A stretch of 19,078 nt of DNA. It comes from Ruminococcus sp. GTDB lineage: Bacteria; Bacillota_A; Clostridia; Oscillospirales; Ruminococcaceae. Where the stretch lies: NCBI GenBank assembly GCA_017480485.1, contig JAFVAN010000029.1:1-19078 (forward strand), given 5' to 3'. Shown one piece after another: positions 9,055 through 15,506 of this stretch. A program made the position numbers and the translations under genes. The notes under the pieces are model-generated. The model was not told the origin of the DNA, did not search any database, and worked only from the letters and a program-made list of their open reading frames with translations. Every line of letters starts with the position of its first letter. The first letter of the stretch is position 1.

Positions 9055-9281
9055 AGTTGAAAACAGGGATAAACTGTTTTTCAACGGCTGCCGCCGCGAT
9101 TTGAGGGCCGTTAAAAAGCAACACCGGATGTTGAAAAATGTTTGATAGTGTCAGCAAATTTTCGGCTGTTGAAAGTGTTTATTTTCTGTGAGTTTAATGT
9201 CACAAATTTCTTGAAAGAAATGTTGAAACAAAAATAACGCTGTTAAAAGTCTTGATAATTTTTTCAATAGCCTGTTGAAAG
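9055..9281. promoter_or_regulatory. Cluster of noncanonical DnaA-box-like 9-mers
   Basis: Members, read in the TTTTCAACA sense: 9055-9063 minus (TTTTCAACT), 9078-9086 plus (TTTTCAACG), 9129-9137 minus (exact), 9167-9175 minus (CTTTCAACA), 9221-9229 minus (GTTTCAACA), 9261-9269 plus (TTTTCAATA), 9273-9281 minus (CTTTCAACA). A looser one is TGTTAAAAG at 9241-9249. Outside the cluster, exact copies lie at 8968-8976 and upstream of dnaA at 10914-10922. The first two face each other as an inverted repeat (9056-9085). They differ from TTATCCACA mainly at the third and sixth bases. Confidence 0.6.
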
Positions 9282-9341
9282 CAGGCCTTTGCCGCGGCCC
9301 TGCGCGTTTTGCTTCTTTGAAAAAATGTTAGCTGAGACCTG

Positions 9342-10679
9342 TCAGTTGTTTTTAAGATTTTTGATGATGTCCTCAATGGTGTGGCGGAAGTCGGGGTTCT
9401 TGTTCATCCTGTCGATGACGTCCTGATAGTGCAGGGTCATGGTGGAGTGGTTCTTGCCCAGCTCGTCGCCGATCTGTATGTAGGTCATAGCCTTTACTTC
9501 CTTGAGGACGTAAATGGTCACCTTCCTTGCAAGGGAAACGTTCTTTCTCCTGTCCTTGGAGCGGATGTCCTCGGCGGAGACGTTGAAGGTGTTGGCCACC
9601 TCGTAGATCACCCGGTCAACGGTTATCTCCTGAGGGTGGTTCTGGATCATTATCTCCTTGACTACCTTCTGGGCCATTGCCATGGAGGGGGTCTCGTTGG
9701 TGAACTCCGTAAGGCCCTTCATCTTGTTTACGGTGCCCTCCAGCTGACGGATATTGGTCTTTATCTTTTCGGCAATGAGCCTTGCAATGTTGTCATTGAG
9801 CTGCAAGCCAACGATCTCGGCCTTGCGCTTTACTATTGCCATCCTTGTCTCAAAATCCGGGGGCTGGATGTCCGCCTGGATGCCCAGGGCAAAGCGGGAG
9901 CGCAGCCTGTTTTCCAAAAGGTGCATCTTCGAGGGGGCGATATCCGCCGTCAGCACCAGCTGCTTTCTGGCGTTGTAGAGGTCGTTGAAGGTGTGGAAAA
10001 ATTCCTCCTGTGCGGTGGCCTTGCCGCTTATGAACTGGATGTCGTCGATAAGCAGAAAGTCGGCGCTGCGGTACTTGCTGTGGAACTCGTCGGTGGTGTT
10101 GTTCTTTATGGCCTCCACCAGCTCGTTCAAGAAGTTCTCGCCCGTGGTGTAGATTATCTTTGTCTCGGGGCGCTTTTTCTTTACCTCGTTCTCGATGGCC
10201 TTCATAAGGTGGGTCTTGCCAAGGCCCGAGTCCCCGTAAATGAATAAGGGATTGTAGGTCTGGTTGGCGCTCTGCTGGCTGTTGATCTCGCTCCTGCCAG
10301 CAACTGCCATAGAAAAAGCATAAGCAAGGTCGTTGGACTTGCCCTTTACAAAGTTATCGAAGGTGAAGTTGTCGAACTGGGGCGCAGCCTCTGCCTTCGG
10401 AGCGTCCTCGGGGGCTTCGTCCTTCGAGCGTATCATAAGCTCCACCTCCACGGGGAAGCCCAGCACGTTCTTGAAGGCCTCGGCAATAATGTCCGAATAG
10501 TGGGCGCTGATTATCTTCTTTGTAAAGTCGCTCTCGGTGAGAAGGTAGACCTTGCTTTCGTCGAGCTTGTAGGGCTCGAGAGTCTTTATCCATTTTTCAT
10601 AGGCGATAGAGCTGATATTGTCGGTATCCGCTTCGCAGTATTTCAAAACGAGGTCAAAAACGTCGTTAAGAGAGTCCAT
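9342..10679 (-). CDS. dnaA: Chromosomal replication initiator DnaA
   Basis: DnaA is the AAA+ ATPase that binds origin boxes and opens DNA. The 445-residue product shows an N-terminal domain I, a short linker, Walker A GDSGLGKT (149-156), Walker B LLIDDIQF (209-216), the sensor-I region VLTADIAPSKM, the arginine-finger region ENRLRSRFALG, sensor II in IRQLEGTVNKM, and a C-terminal helix-turn-helix. The reading head, usually GGRDHSTV, is GKNHSTMT here (408-415). ATG 10679 has AAAGGAAAGG upstream. A strong promoter lies about 140 bp upstream and a hairpin sits in the leader. Confidence 0.98.
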   Translation of the reverse strand: MDSLNDVFDLVLKYCEADTDNISSIAYEKWIKTLEPYKLDESKVYLLTESDFTKKIISAHYSDIIAEAFKNVLGFPVEVELMIRSKDEAPEDAPKAEAAPQFDNFTFDNFVKGKSNDLAYAFSMAVAGRSEINSQQSANQTYNPLFIYGDSGLGKTHLMKAIENEVKKKRPETKIIYTTGENFLNELVEAIKNNTTDEFHSKYRSADFLLIDDIQFISGKATAQEEFFHTFNDLYNARKQLVLTADIAPSKMHLLENRLRSRFALGIQADIQPPDFETRMAIVKRKAEIVGLQLNDNIARLIAEKIKTNIRQLEGTVNKMKGLTEFTNETPSMAMAQKVVKEIMIQNHPQEITVDRVIYEVANTFNVSAEDIRSKDRRKNVSLARKVTIYVLKEVKAMTYIQIGDELGKNHSTMTLHYQDVIDRMNKNPDFRHTIEDIIKNLKNN

Positions 10680-10777
10680 GTGAATTTCTTTCCTTTCCTT
10701 TTAGAGATAAGCTTTAAGGTGTTAAAAAGGCAGCAGCTTTTTGGGCCTCTGCCCCCTTGTTTTTTTGTCAAGATCTG

Positions 10778-10797
10778 CCCTATTTCCAAAAATAGGG
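10778..10797 (-). promoter_or_regulatory. Hairpin in dnaA leader
   Basis: A perfect 8-bp stem CCCTATTT/AAATAGGG with a 4-nt loop lies just downstream of the dnaA minus 10 box. It would form near the 5' end of the dnaA message, or could serve as a symmetric protein-binding site. It is too AU-rich, and lacks a U-run, for a normal terminator. Confidence 0.5.
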
Positions 10798-10818
10798 TAT
10801 AATACTCAATTCTATAAC

Positions 10819-10847
10819 ATTATACCACGATTTGAAAAAAATTTCAA
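10819..10847 (-). promoter_or_regulatory. dnaA promoter (sigma-A type)
   Basis: On the minus strand TTGAAA (10842-10847) and a perfect TATAAT (10819-10824) are spaced by exactly 17 bp. Transcription would start near 10812, giving a leader of about 130 nt. An exact DnaA-box-like site lies about 70 bp upstream, which would allow autoregulation (inference). Confidence 0.75.
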
Positions 10848-10994
10848 GGGTAAATAGGCCAAATCCTCTATAATTTATAATAGTATATTTTACGAATTGA
10901 ACATACCACTGTATGTTGAAAAATCGGGCCGTATAAATAACTATATATTGCGGTCAAAAAGGGGTTAAAATAAATTTAAGAATTTTTTAACCAA

Positions 10995-11313
10995 CCCCCT
11001 CTCCTTCCTGCTCTTTCGGACATTGCTATTTCATTGTGCATGACTATTGGGGAAAACCTTTCTGAAGAAAGGATTTTCCCCAAACCCCTTTCCAAAGACT
11101 TTTAGCGAATTTTTGGCGAGGGCGTCTGCAACCCCGGTAAAAAGCAGAAATTTTAAAGTCTGATGCACCCATAGAAAACTCAGGCGCCCTCGCCAAAAAT
11201 CATTAAAAGTTTTAGTGAGGGGGTCTGGGGGATGACCCTTTTTCAAAAGGGTCTCCCCCAGCGGTCACGCACAATAGAATAATAAAGCCCGAAAGAGCAG
11301 GGAGGAGAGGGGG
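10995..11313. mobile_element. Long palindromic element, copy 1 (319 bp)
   Basis: Its ends are 25-bp inverted repeats (10995-11019 and 11289-11313) that match at 24 of 25 positions. Inside are two terminal hairpins (about 11048-11081 and 11225-11257) and a perfect central 15-bp stem TTTTTGGCGAGGGCG (11110-11124 with 11185-11199). The whole core is a reverse-complement match to the element at 14999-15337. No conserved reading frame exists. It lies between the divergent dnaA and rpmH promoters. Confidence 0.8.
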
Positions 11314-11391
11314 GATGTTATCTAAATTGCATAGCCAAATCATAGAATTTTGCTCAAAAAGTGCAAAAATATAAAAAAATCCCGAATTGAC

Positions 11392-11421
11392 TTGACAAAC
11401 CCCTTGCATTTGAGTTATAAT
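11392..11421 (+). promoter_or_regulatory. rpmH promoter (sigma-A type)
   Basis: A perfect TTGACA (11392-11397) and a perfect TATAAT (11416-11421) are separated by 18 bp, giving a leader of about 75 nt before rpmH. It is a strong consensus promoter, as expected for a ribosomal protein gene. Confidence 0.85.
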
Positions 11422-11503
11422 AGGATATTGCAAGGGCTTATTGTCTGTTTTCGCAGCTGTACGTATTGCCCGTTATCATGTACCTTGAAGGGAGGATCTT
11501 GAA

Positions 11504-11638
11504 ATGAAAAGAACATATCAGCCTAAAAAGCTCCAGAGAAAGAAAGTTCACGGTTTTATGAAGAGAATGTCTACAAGAAACGGCAGAAAGGTTCTCGCCC
11601 GCAGACGCGCCAAGGGCAGAGCAAGACTGACCTATTAA
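11504..11638 (+). CDS. rpmH: 50S ribosomal protein L34
   Basis: This 44-residue, very basic protein begins [19 protein letters not shown] and ends AKGRARLTY, the full L34 signature and length. L34 is a small protein of the large ribosomal subunit. AAGGGAGG at 11488-11495 lies 8 nt before the ATG. Its own consensus promoter precedes it and a terminator-like hairpin follows 24 nt after the stop, so rpmH may be mostly monocistronic here. In most bacteria rpmH and rnpA are adjacent; here about 280 bp with a repeat element separates them. Confidence 0.98.
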   Translation: MKRTYQPKKLQRKKVHGFMKRMSTRNGRKVLARRRAKGRARLTY

Positions 11639-11661
11639 GAGCTTTTTTCTTTATGAGGATT

Positions 11662-11705
11662 GACCATATACCGGTCCCCGATCGGTATACGGTCTTTATC
11701 TTTTT
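11662..11705 (+). terminator. rpmH terminator
   Basis: The stem is GACC-A-TATACCG paired with CGGTATA-C-GGTC (11662-11673 with 11683-11694; one A-C mismatch), loop about 9 nt, followed by a T-rich run to 11705. Confidence 0.8.
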
Positions 11706-11719
11706 ATGATGTATTTTAA

Positions 11720-11748
11720 TTAACATATATTTTTAATTAATGTACAAT
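11720..11748 (+). promoter_or_regulatory. Candidate rnpA promoter
   Basis: TTAACA (11720-11725) and TACAAT (11743-11748) are spaced by 17 bp, one mismatch from consensus in each box. It lies just after the rpmH terminator and would drive rnpA-yidD-yidC-jag. AT-rich context makes a chance match possible. Confidence 0.5.
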
Positions 11749-11757
11749 TCATTTGTG

Positions 11758-11896
11758 CTGAAAATCATAAATGATTTTCAGAGGCTAGAAATTAGATGCT
11801 AGAGGTTAGAAAAGGTGTCCGCAAAGCGGACTATTAAAAAATAAGCGCCGAAGGCGCACCTCTTCTAACCTCTCACCTCTCACCTCTAACCTCTAG
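11758..11896. repeat. Palindrome plus two-armed heptad element before rnpA
   Basis: A perfect 11-bp stem with a 2-nt loop (11758-11781) is followed by left heptads (CTAGAAA, TTAGATG, CTAGAGG, TTAGAAA; 11785-11812), GGTG, hairpin GTCCGC/GCGGAC, a second hairpin GCGCC/GGCGC, and right heptads CTAACCT, CTCACCT, CTCACCT, CTAACCT (11865-11892) in the opposite sense. The layout mirrors the 5854-6054 element with a different unit sequence. It lies within the predicted rnpA leader. Confidence 0.7.
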
Positions 11897-11922
11897 CAGC
11901 GCAGCGCGGGCGGGAGAAAAAG

Positions 11923-12285
11923 ATGCTGTTCACCGAGATAATAAAGGACAACAAAAGCTTTTTGAGATGCTACCGCAGGGAAGGCTACTGCGCCTGCCCT
12001 TATCTGTGTGTGTATTATCTGAAGAACGACAGCCCCTATAACCGCCTTGGGATATCAGTCGGGAAGAAGCAGGGCAAGGCCGTTGTAAGAAACAGGATAA
12101 AGAGGGTCTTCCGCGCTGCCTACAGACTCAGCGAGACTGATTTTCCCATCGGCTATGACATTGTTTTTATGGCCAGAGGCGAGGGTGCTGCGGCCGACAC
12201 GAGAGAGGTCATGGGCTTTATTAAAAAGAGAGTCATCCCACGGATGAACGAGGACGCCGCAGGCGGCAGAAGGAAGAAAAAATGA
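11923..12285 (+). CDS. rnpA: Ribonuclease P protein component
   Basis: RnpA is the protein cofactor of RNase P, which removes 5' leaders from tRNA precursors. The 120-residue product contains [23 protein letters not shown] (residues 41-63), the RNR signature of the family, and a basic C-terminal tail (GGRRKKK). The start ATG has GGGAG 6 nt upstream. Its last codons overlap yidD by 4 nt (ATGA), so the two are translationally coupled. Confidence 0.97.
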   Translation: MLFTEIIKDNKSFLRCYRREGYCACPYLCVYYLKNDSPYNRLGISVGKKQGKAVVRNRIKRVFRAAYRLSETDFPIGYDIVFMARGEGAAADTREVMGFIKKRVIPRMNEDAAGGRRKKK

Positions 12286-12545
12286 AGCTTCTTTCAGCAA
12301 TATTCACCCTGCCGATAAGATTCTATCAGAGATTTATAAGCCCGCTGTTCCCCGCAAGGTGCAAGTATTATCCCACCTGCTCCTGCTACGCGGTGGACGC
12401 CTACAAGAAGCACGGAGTCATAAAGGGCACGGTGCTCACGGGCTGGCGGCTGCTGAGGTGCAACCCCTGGAGCCTGGGCGGCGTTGACAGGGTGCCCGAG
12501 AGATTCGAGCTCGACTATTTTAAAATAAAACGAAGAAGAGGCTGA
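12282..12545 (+). CDS. yidD: Membrane protein insertion efficiency factor YidD
   Basis: YidD is a small membrane-associated protein with an N-terminal amphipathic helix that aids YidC-dependent insertion. The 87-residue product has [28 protein letters not shown] and [14 protein letters not shown], the conserved family blocks with their cysteines. It overlaps rnpA (ATGA) and sits 36 bp before yidC, the standard order. Confidence 0.97.
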   Translation: MKLLSAIFTLPIRFYQRFISPLFPARCKYYPTCSCYAVDAYKKHGVIKGTVLTGWRLLRCNPWSLGGVDRVPERFELDYFKIKRRRG

Positions 12546-12581
12546 ATATTTCTGCCTCTTGCTTTTGAACGAGGAAACAAA

Positions 12582-13946
12582 ATGTTTATATTCAATCTGT
12601 TTGCTACACCGCTCGGCTGGATAATGAAGCTGTGCTACAAGCTGGTCAGCAACTACGCGCTGGCGCTGCTTATCTTCACGCTTATCACAAGGCTTATACT
12701 GCTGCCTTTGAATATAAAGCAGCAGAAGAGCACGGCCCGTATGTCCATGCTCCAGCCCGAGATGGATAAGCTTAAAAAGAAATATTCCAAAAATCAGGAA
12801 AAGCTCAACGAGGAGACAATGGCCCTCTACCAGAAGCATGGCGTGAACCCCATGGCAAGCTGCCTGCCGATGCTTCTGAGTATGCTCATCCTGTTCTCAA
12901 TGATCCCCGTTATCTACGGGCCGCTTACCTATGTTTCAGATCTGGACAAGGACAAGGTGACAGCCTCCAACACCATGATAACGAACCTTGCCACCGTCAG
13001 TCAGGGCATGAAGGCCTCGGACACCACCATGGCCAAGCTGCTGGAGGAGAACGGCGGCGACTACGACAAGGTGTTTGAGATCATCACCGACGACGACAAG
13101 GACGGCGACAACTACAAGAACTACAAGGATACCAGAAAGATCTTCGACGACAAGGACAGCAGCTGCGACGAGTGGCAGAAGCTGGTGGAGATCTTTGAAA
13201 AGCATCCCGATATTGACGAATTCATCACCAACGATGAATATGTTTCTCAGACCCTCTCGAAGACCAGACCCGAGCTCACCACCTTCGATTTTGTTGACAA
13301 GGACAAGGCGGACGCTCAGTATGCCGACATACTGGACAGCAAGGTAAGAGCTTTCGCAGAGGATTTCAACTACGAGATCTTCGGGCTCTCTCTGGGCGCC
13401 ATACCCAGCATGAAGTCCAAGCTTGCGCTGATACCTATTCTTTCCTTCCTGCTTCAGCTGCTGGCGACAGTGATCTCCATGCACTACACAAAGAAGAACA
13501 ACCCCAGCCAGGCAGGCATGAACGGCTCCATGAAGGTAATGCTCTTCCTGATGCCCCTGTTCTCGCTGTGGATAGCCTTCAGCTACCCTGCAGGCCTCGG
13601 TCTTTACTGGATATTCTCCTCCTTTATCGGTATCTTCCAGACTATATTCCTGAATAAGGTATACAGCCCCGCCAAGGTGAAGGCCATAGTCGAGAAGGAA
13701 ATGGAGGAGGCCAAGCAGAGGCGCAAGAGCGGCAAAAAGACCTTTATGGAGCGCGCTCTCGAGATCCAGCAGGAGCAGAACGGCAGAAAGCCCATAAAAG
13801 ACGACGACGATGACGAAGAGGAAGACGAAGACAAGCCCGAGAAAAAGCTTTCCAAGGCAGAGCTCAAGGAGCTGCAAAGAAAGAAGCTGAACGAGGCAAG
13901 AAAGAGAATGGCCGAAAAATACGGCGACGAGTACACGGAAGAATAA
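12582..13946 (+). CDS. yidC: Membrane protein insertase YidC/OxaA family
   Basis: YidC inserts and folds membrane proteins, alone or with Sec. Hydrophobic segments lie at about 24-43, 92-113, 280-300, 318-337 and 340-357, with the groove arginine at R37 (TRLILLPL) and a cytoplasmic coiled-coil hairpin (46-88). The 454-residue protein is long for a Gram-positive YidC: residues about 119-275, between the second and third membrane helices, form a large Asp/Lys-rich insertion where relatives have a short external loop. No lipoprotein signal peptide or lipobox is seen. The C-terminus (about 370-454) is highly charged, with an Asp/Glu run and basic ends typical of ribosome-contacting tails. GAGGAAACAAA precedes the ATG. 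Confidence 0.95.
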   Translation: MFIFNLFATPLGWIMKLCYKLVSNYALALLIFTLITRLILLPLNIKQQKSTARMSMLQPEMDKLKKKYSKNQEKLNEETMALYQKHGVNPMASCLPMLLSMLILFSMIPVIYGPLTYVSDLDKDKVTASNTMITNLATVSQGMKASDTTMAKLLEENGGDYDKVFEIITDDDKDGDNYKNYKDTRKIFDDKDSSCDEWQKLVEIFEKHPDIDEFITNDEYVSQTLSKTRPELTTFDFVDKDKADAQYADILDSKVRAFAEDFNYEIFGLSLGAIPSMKSKLALIPILSFLLQLLATVISMHYTKKNNPSQAGMNGSMKVMLFLMPLFSLWIAFSYPAGLGLYWIFSSFIGIFQTIFLNKVYSPAKVKAIVEKEMEEAKQRRKSGKKTFMERALEIQQEQNGRKPIKDDDDDEEEDEDKPEKKLSKAELKELQRKKLNEARKRMAEKYGDEYTEE

Positions 13947-13992
13947 TTGTCGGATGAGTCAGGACCCGACGTAAACGAAAGGAATGATACAG

Positions 13993-14796
13993 GTGAAAAA
14001 AGAATTCACAGCAGCAACTGTAGAGGAAGCAAAGCAGCAGGCCGCCGCAGAGTTCGGCGTATCGGAGGAGGAGATAACCTTCAACGTGCTTGAGGAGCCC
14101 AAGAAGGGCCTCTTCGGAAAGGTAAAGGGAGAAGCAAGGGTAGAGGCCGAGTACGAGCCTCCCGTAGTCCTCACAAAGGCTGACACCGCAAAGAATTATA
14201 TGCTCAGCGTGATAAGCGCCATGGGCATCGAGGGCGCCGAGATCGACGCCGAGGAGATCGAGAACGGAGCAATGTTCGAGATCAGGAGCGAGGAGTTTGA
14301 GGAGCTCATCGGAAGAAAGGGTGAGCTGCTGGATGCGCTGCAGTACCTGTCCTCGCTGGTCTGCAATAAGGTAGACAGAGATTATTACAGAGTTTCCACC
14401 GACTGCAACGGCTTTAGAGAGCGCCGCAAGGGCCAGCTCGAGGGCCTTGCAAGAAAGATAGCAAACAACGTTAAGAGAAGCGGCAGGACCTCGGCTCTGG
14501 AGCCTATGAACCCCTACGAGAGAAGGATAATCCACGCCGCAGTTTCGGAGATCGAGGGCGTTACCTCCCACTCCACCGGCGAGGAGCCCTACAGAAAGGT
14601 CATCATCTCCTCTACGGAGAAGAAGCCCAGGAGCGACAGAGGTGACTTCCGCGGAAAGGGCGGCAGACGCGGCGGAAGGCGCGACAGGCGCCCCAGAGAG
14701 CACTTCGACATCACCACAAGCTTTGAAAAGGACTACAAGAGACCCAAGCCCGAGGATACCCTCAACGCGGGCCTCTACGGAAAAATAGAATTCTGA
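13993..14796 (+). CDS. jag: Jag/KhpB RNA-binding protein
   Basis: Jag (KhpB) is a cytoplasmic RNA-binding protein linked to cell elongation and division in Gram-positives, encoded beside yidC. Domains in order: Jag_N (KKEFTAATVEEAKQQAAAEFG to about residue 55), a KH domain with GRKG in LIGRKGELLDAL, and an R3H domain with R-x-x-x-H in ERRIIHAAVSE. An Arg/Gly-rich stretch (GKGGRRGGRRDRR) and a tail ending in GLYGKIEF follow. I chose GTG 13993 because AAAGGA (13978-13983) lies 9 nt upstream; the in-frame ATG at 13984 touches that site directly and is less likely. Confidence 0.93.
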   Translation: MKKEFTAATVEEAKQQAAAEFGVSEEEITFNVLEEPKKGLFGKVKGEARVEAEYEPPVVLTKADTAKNYMLSVISAMGIEGAEIDAEEIENGAMFEIRSEEFEELIGRKGELLDALQYLSSLVCNKVDRDYYRVSTDCNGFRERRKGQLEGLARKIANNVKRSGRTSALEPMNPYERRIIHAAVSEIEGVTSHSTGEEPYRKVIISSTEKKPRSDRGDFRGKGGRRGGRRDRRPREHFDITTSFEKDYKRPKPEDTLNAGLYGKIEF

Positions 14797-14802
14797 ACAA
14801 GT

Positions 14803-14834
14803 ACAGCCTCATTCCCGCAATGAGGCTGTTTTTT
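14803..14834 (+). terminator. jag operon terminator
   Basis: A perfect 11-bp stem (14803-14813 with 14819-14829, core AGCCTCATT/AATGAGGCT) with a 5-nt loop is followed directly by six T. A textbook intrinsic terminator 7 nt after the jag stop. Confidence 0.95.
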
Positions 14835-14998
14835 CGCTGTAGGCGCACGGTGCCTCTTTTTTACTCCTTAATAGAACATTTTTATAAAGTTCATAAAATG
14901 TTTCAAAAATAAATAAACCAAAATGCCCTTCTAAATGCTCATAAACACAGGACGACCAACTCAAGGGGGTGTATGCCCTCAAGTCCGTAAAAACAGAA

Positions 14999-15337
14999 CT
15001 CCCGCTCCTGCCGTGCTCTGCCGTAAATAATAATTTACCCTGCCCTCTGCGGAGTCTATTGGGGGAGACCCTTTTGAAAAAGGGTCATCCCCCAAACCCC
15101 CTCACTAAAACTTTTAATGATTTTTGGCGAGGGTGCCTGAGTTTTCCCTAAGTGCATCAGACTTTAAAGCTTTCTGTTATTTCCCGAAGTCGCAGACACC
15201 CTCGCCAAAAATTCGCTAAAAGTCTTTGGAAGGGGGGTCTGGGGGGATAACCTTTCTTCAGAAAGGTTTCCCCCCAGCAAGCTCCGCAGAAAGTAGGATA
15301 AACTATCGTTTGTGGCAGAGCACGGCAGGAGCGGGAG
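14999..15337. mobile_element. Long palindromic element, copy 2 (339 bp)
   Basis: Ends are perfect 24-bp inverted repeats (14999-15022 and 15314-15337). The core (about 15060-15275) matches the reverse complement of the element at 10995-11313 with, by eye, about 22 differences in 214 positions. It has the same two end hairpins and a perfect central 15-bp stem TTTTTGGCGAGGGTG (15121-15135 with 15197-15211). Its outer arms differ from those of copy 1. It ends 5 nt before the AAGGAG of the next small gene. Confidence 0.8.
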
Positions 15338-15356
15338 AAAAAAAGGAGCTGTGTGT

Positions 15357-15506
15357 ATGACATTAGAGGAGCTGATCCGAAAAGTGGTCAGGTATATGAA
15401 TGAACGGGGTATGTTCGAGGATGTAAAAAAGAATTTCAAAGGGAGGAGTGACAGAAATGTCAAAACGAACAGAAGAGCTCGTGAGGATGGCCAAAAGCGG
15501 GGATAA
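15357..15506 (+). CDS. Small hypothetical protein overlapping sigma gene
   Basis: This is a 49-residue basic product (begins MTLEELIRKVVRYMNERGMF) that I do not recognise. Support is its position and an excellent AAGGAG at 15343-15348, 8 nt before the ATG. Its last 50 nt overlap the start of the sigma-LRR gene in another frame, so it could be a leader peptide whose translation feeds the sigma start site, or a real small partner. The C-terminal half (KTNRRAREDGQKRG) is read out of frame through sigma codons and is less likely to be functional. No homology evidence is available. Confidence 0.45.
   Translation: MTLEELIRKVVRYMNERGMFEDVKKNFKGRSDRNVKTNRRAREDGQKRG

Larger units (their letters stand above)
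8947..9341. other. Putative chromosomal replication origin (oriC)
   Basis: This 395-bp gene-free gap between dnaN and dnaA is where the Bacillus oriC unwinding site lies. Going from dnaN to dnaA it holds a lone TTTTCAACA (8968-8976), an AT-rich stretch (9009-9045), TAG trinucleotides (9046-9054), and a cluster of TTTTCAACA-like 9-mers on both strands (9055-9281). Canonical TTATCCACA boxes are not seen. Genes on both sides point away from this region. Confidence 0.8.
10680..10994. other. dnaA upstream region
   Basis: No gene lies in this 315-bp AT-rich stretch. It holds the dnaA leader with its hairpin (10778-10797), the dnaA promoter (10819-10847), one exact TTTTCAACA box-like site on the minus strand (10914-10922), and an imperfect inverted repeat around it (GAACATAC/GTATGTT). 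A GGTTAAAA/TTTTAACC inverted repeat (10963-10970 with 10985-10992) touches the palindromic element that follows. Confidence 0.6.
14797..15356. other. Gap between jag and the sigma-LRR gene
   Basis: No gene is supported in these 560 bases. They hold the jag terminator (14803-14834), a weaker GGCGCAC/GGTGCC stem with a T-run (14842-14862), an AT-rich inverted repeat GAACATTTT/AAAATGTTTC (14874-14904) that could be an operator, and the palindromic element copy 2 (14999-15337). No clear promoter hexamer pair was found for the downstream gene. Confidence 0.6.

Noticed and set aside
9381..10247. Plus-strand frame opposite dnaA and similar frames opposite dnaN, gyrB and yidC
   Set aside because: All lie entirely within conserved genes on the other strand, which have clear domain evidence.
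11031..11246. A 71-codon minus-strand frame inside palindromic element copy 1
   Set aside because: The matching frame in copy 2 (plus strand, 14969-15151) stops early after a short shared peptide. The similarity is explained by the DNA repeat, and no binding site precedes it.
11314..11391. A tRNA or small RNA gene between element copy 1 and the rpmH promoter
   Set aside because: No cloverleaf or terminator is visible; the stretch is only AT-rich.
14835..14998. Promoter for the sigma-LRR gene
   Set aside because: I found no minus 35/minus 10 pair with acceptable spacing; the GAACATTTT palindrome is suggestive but not enough.
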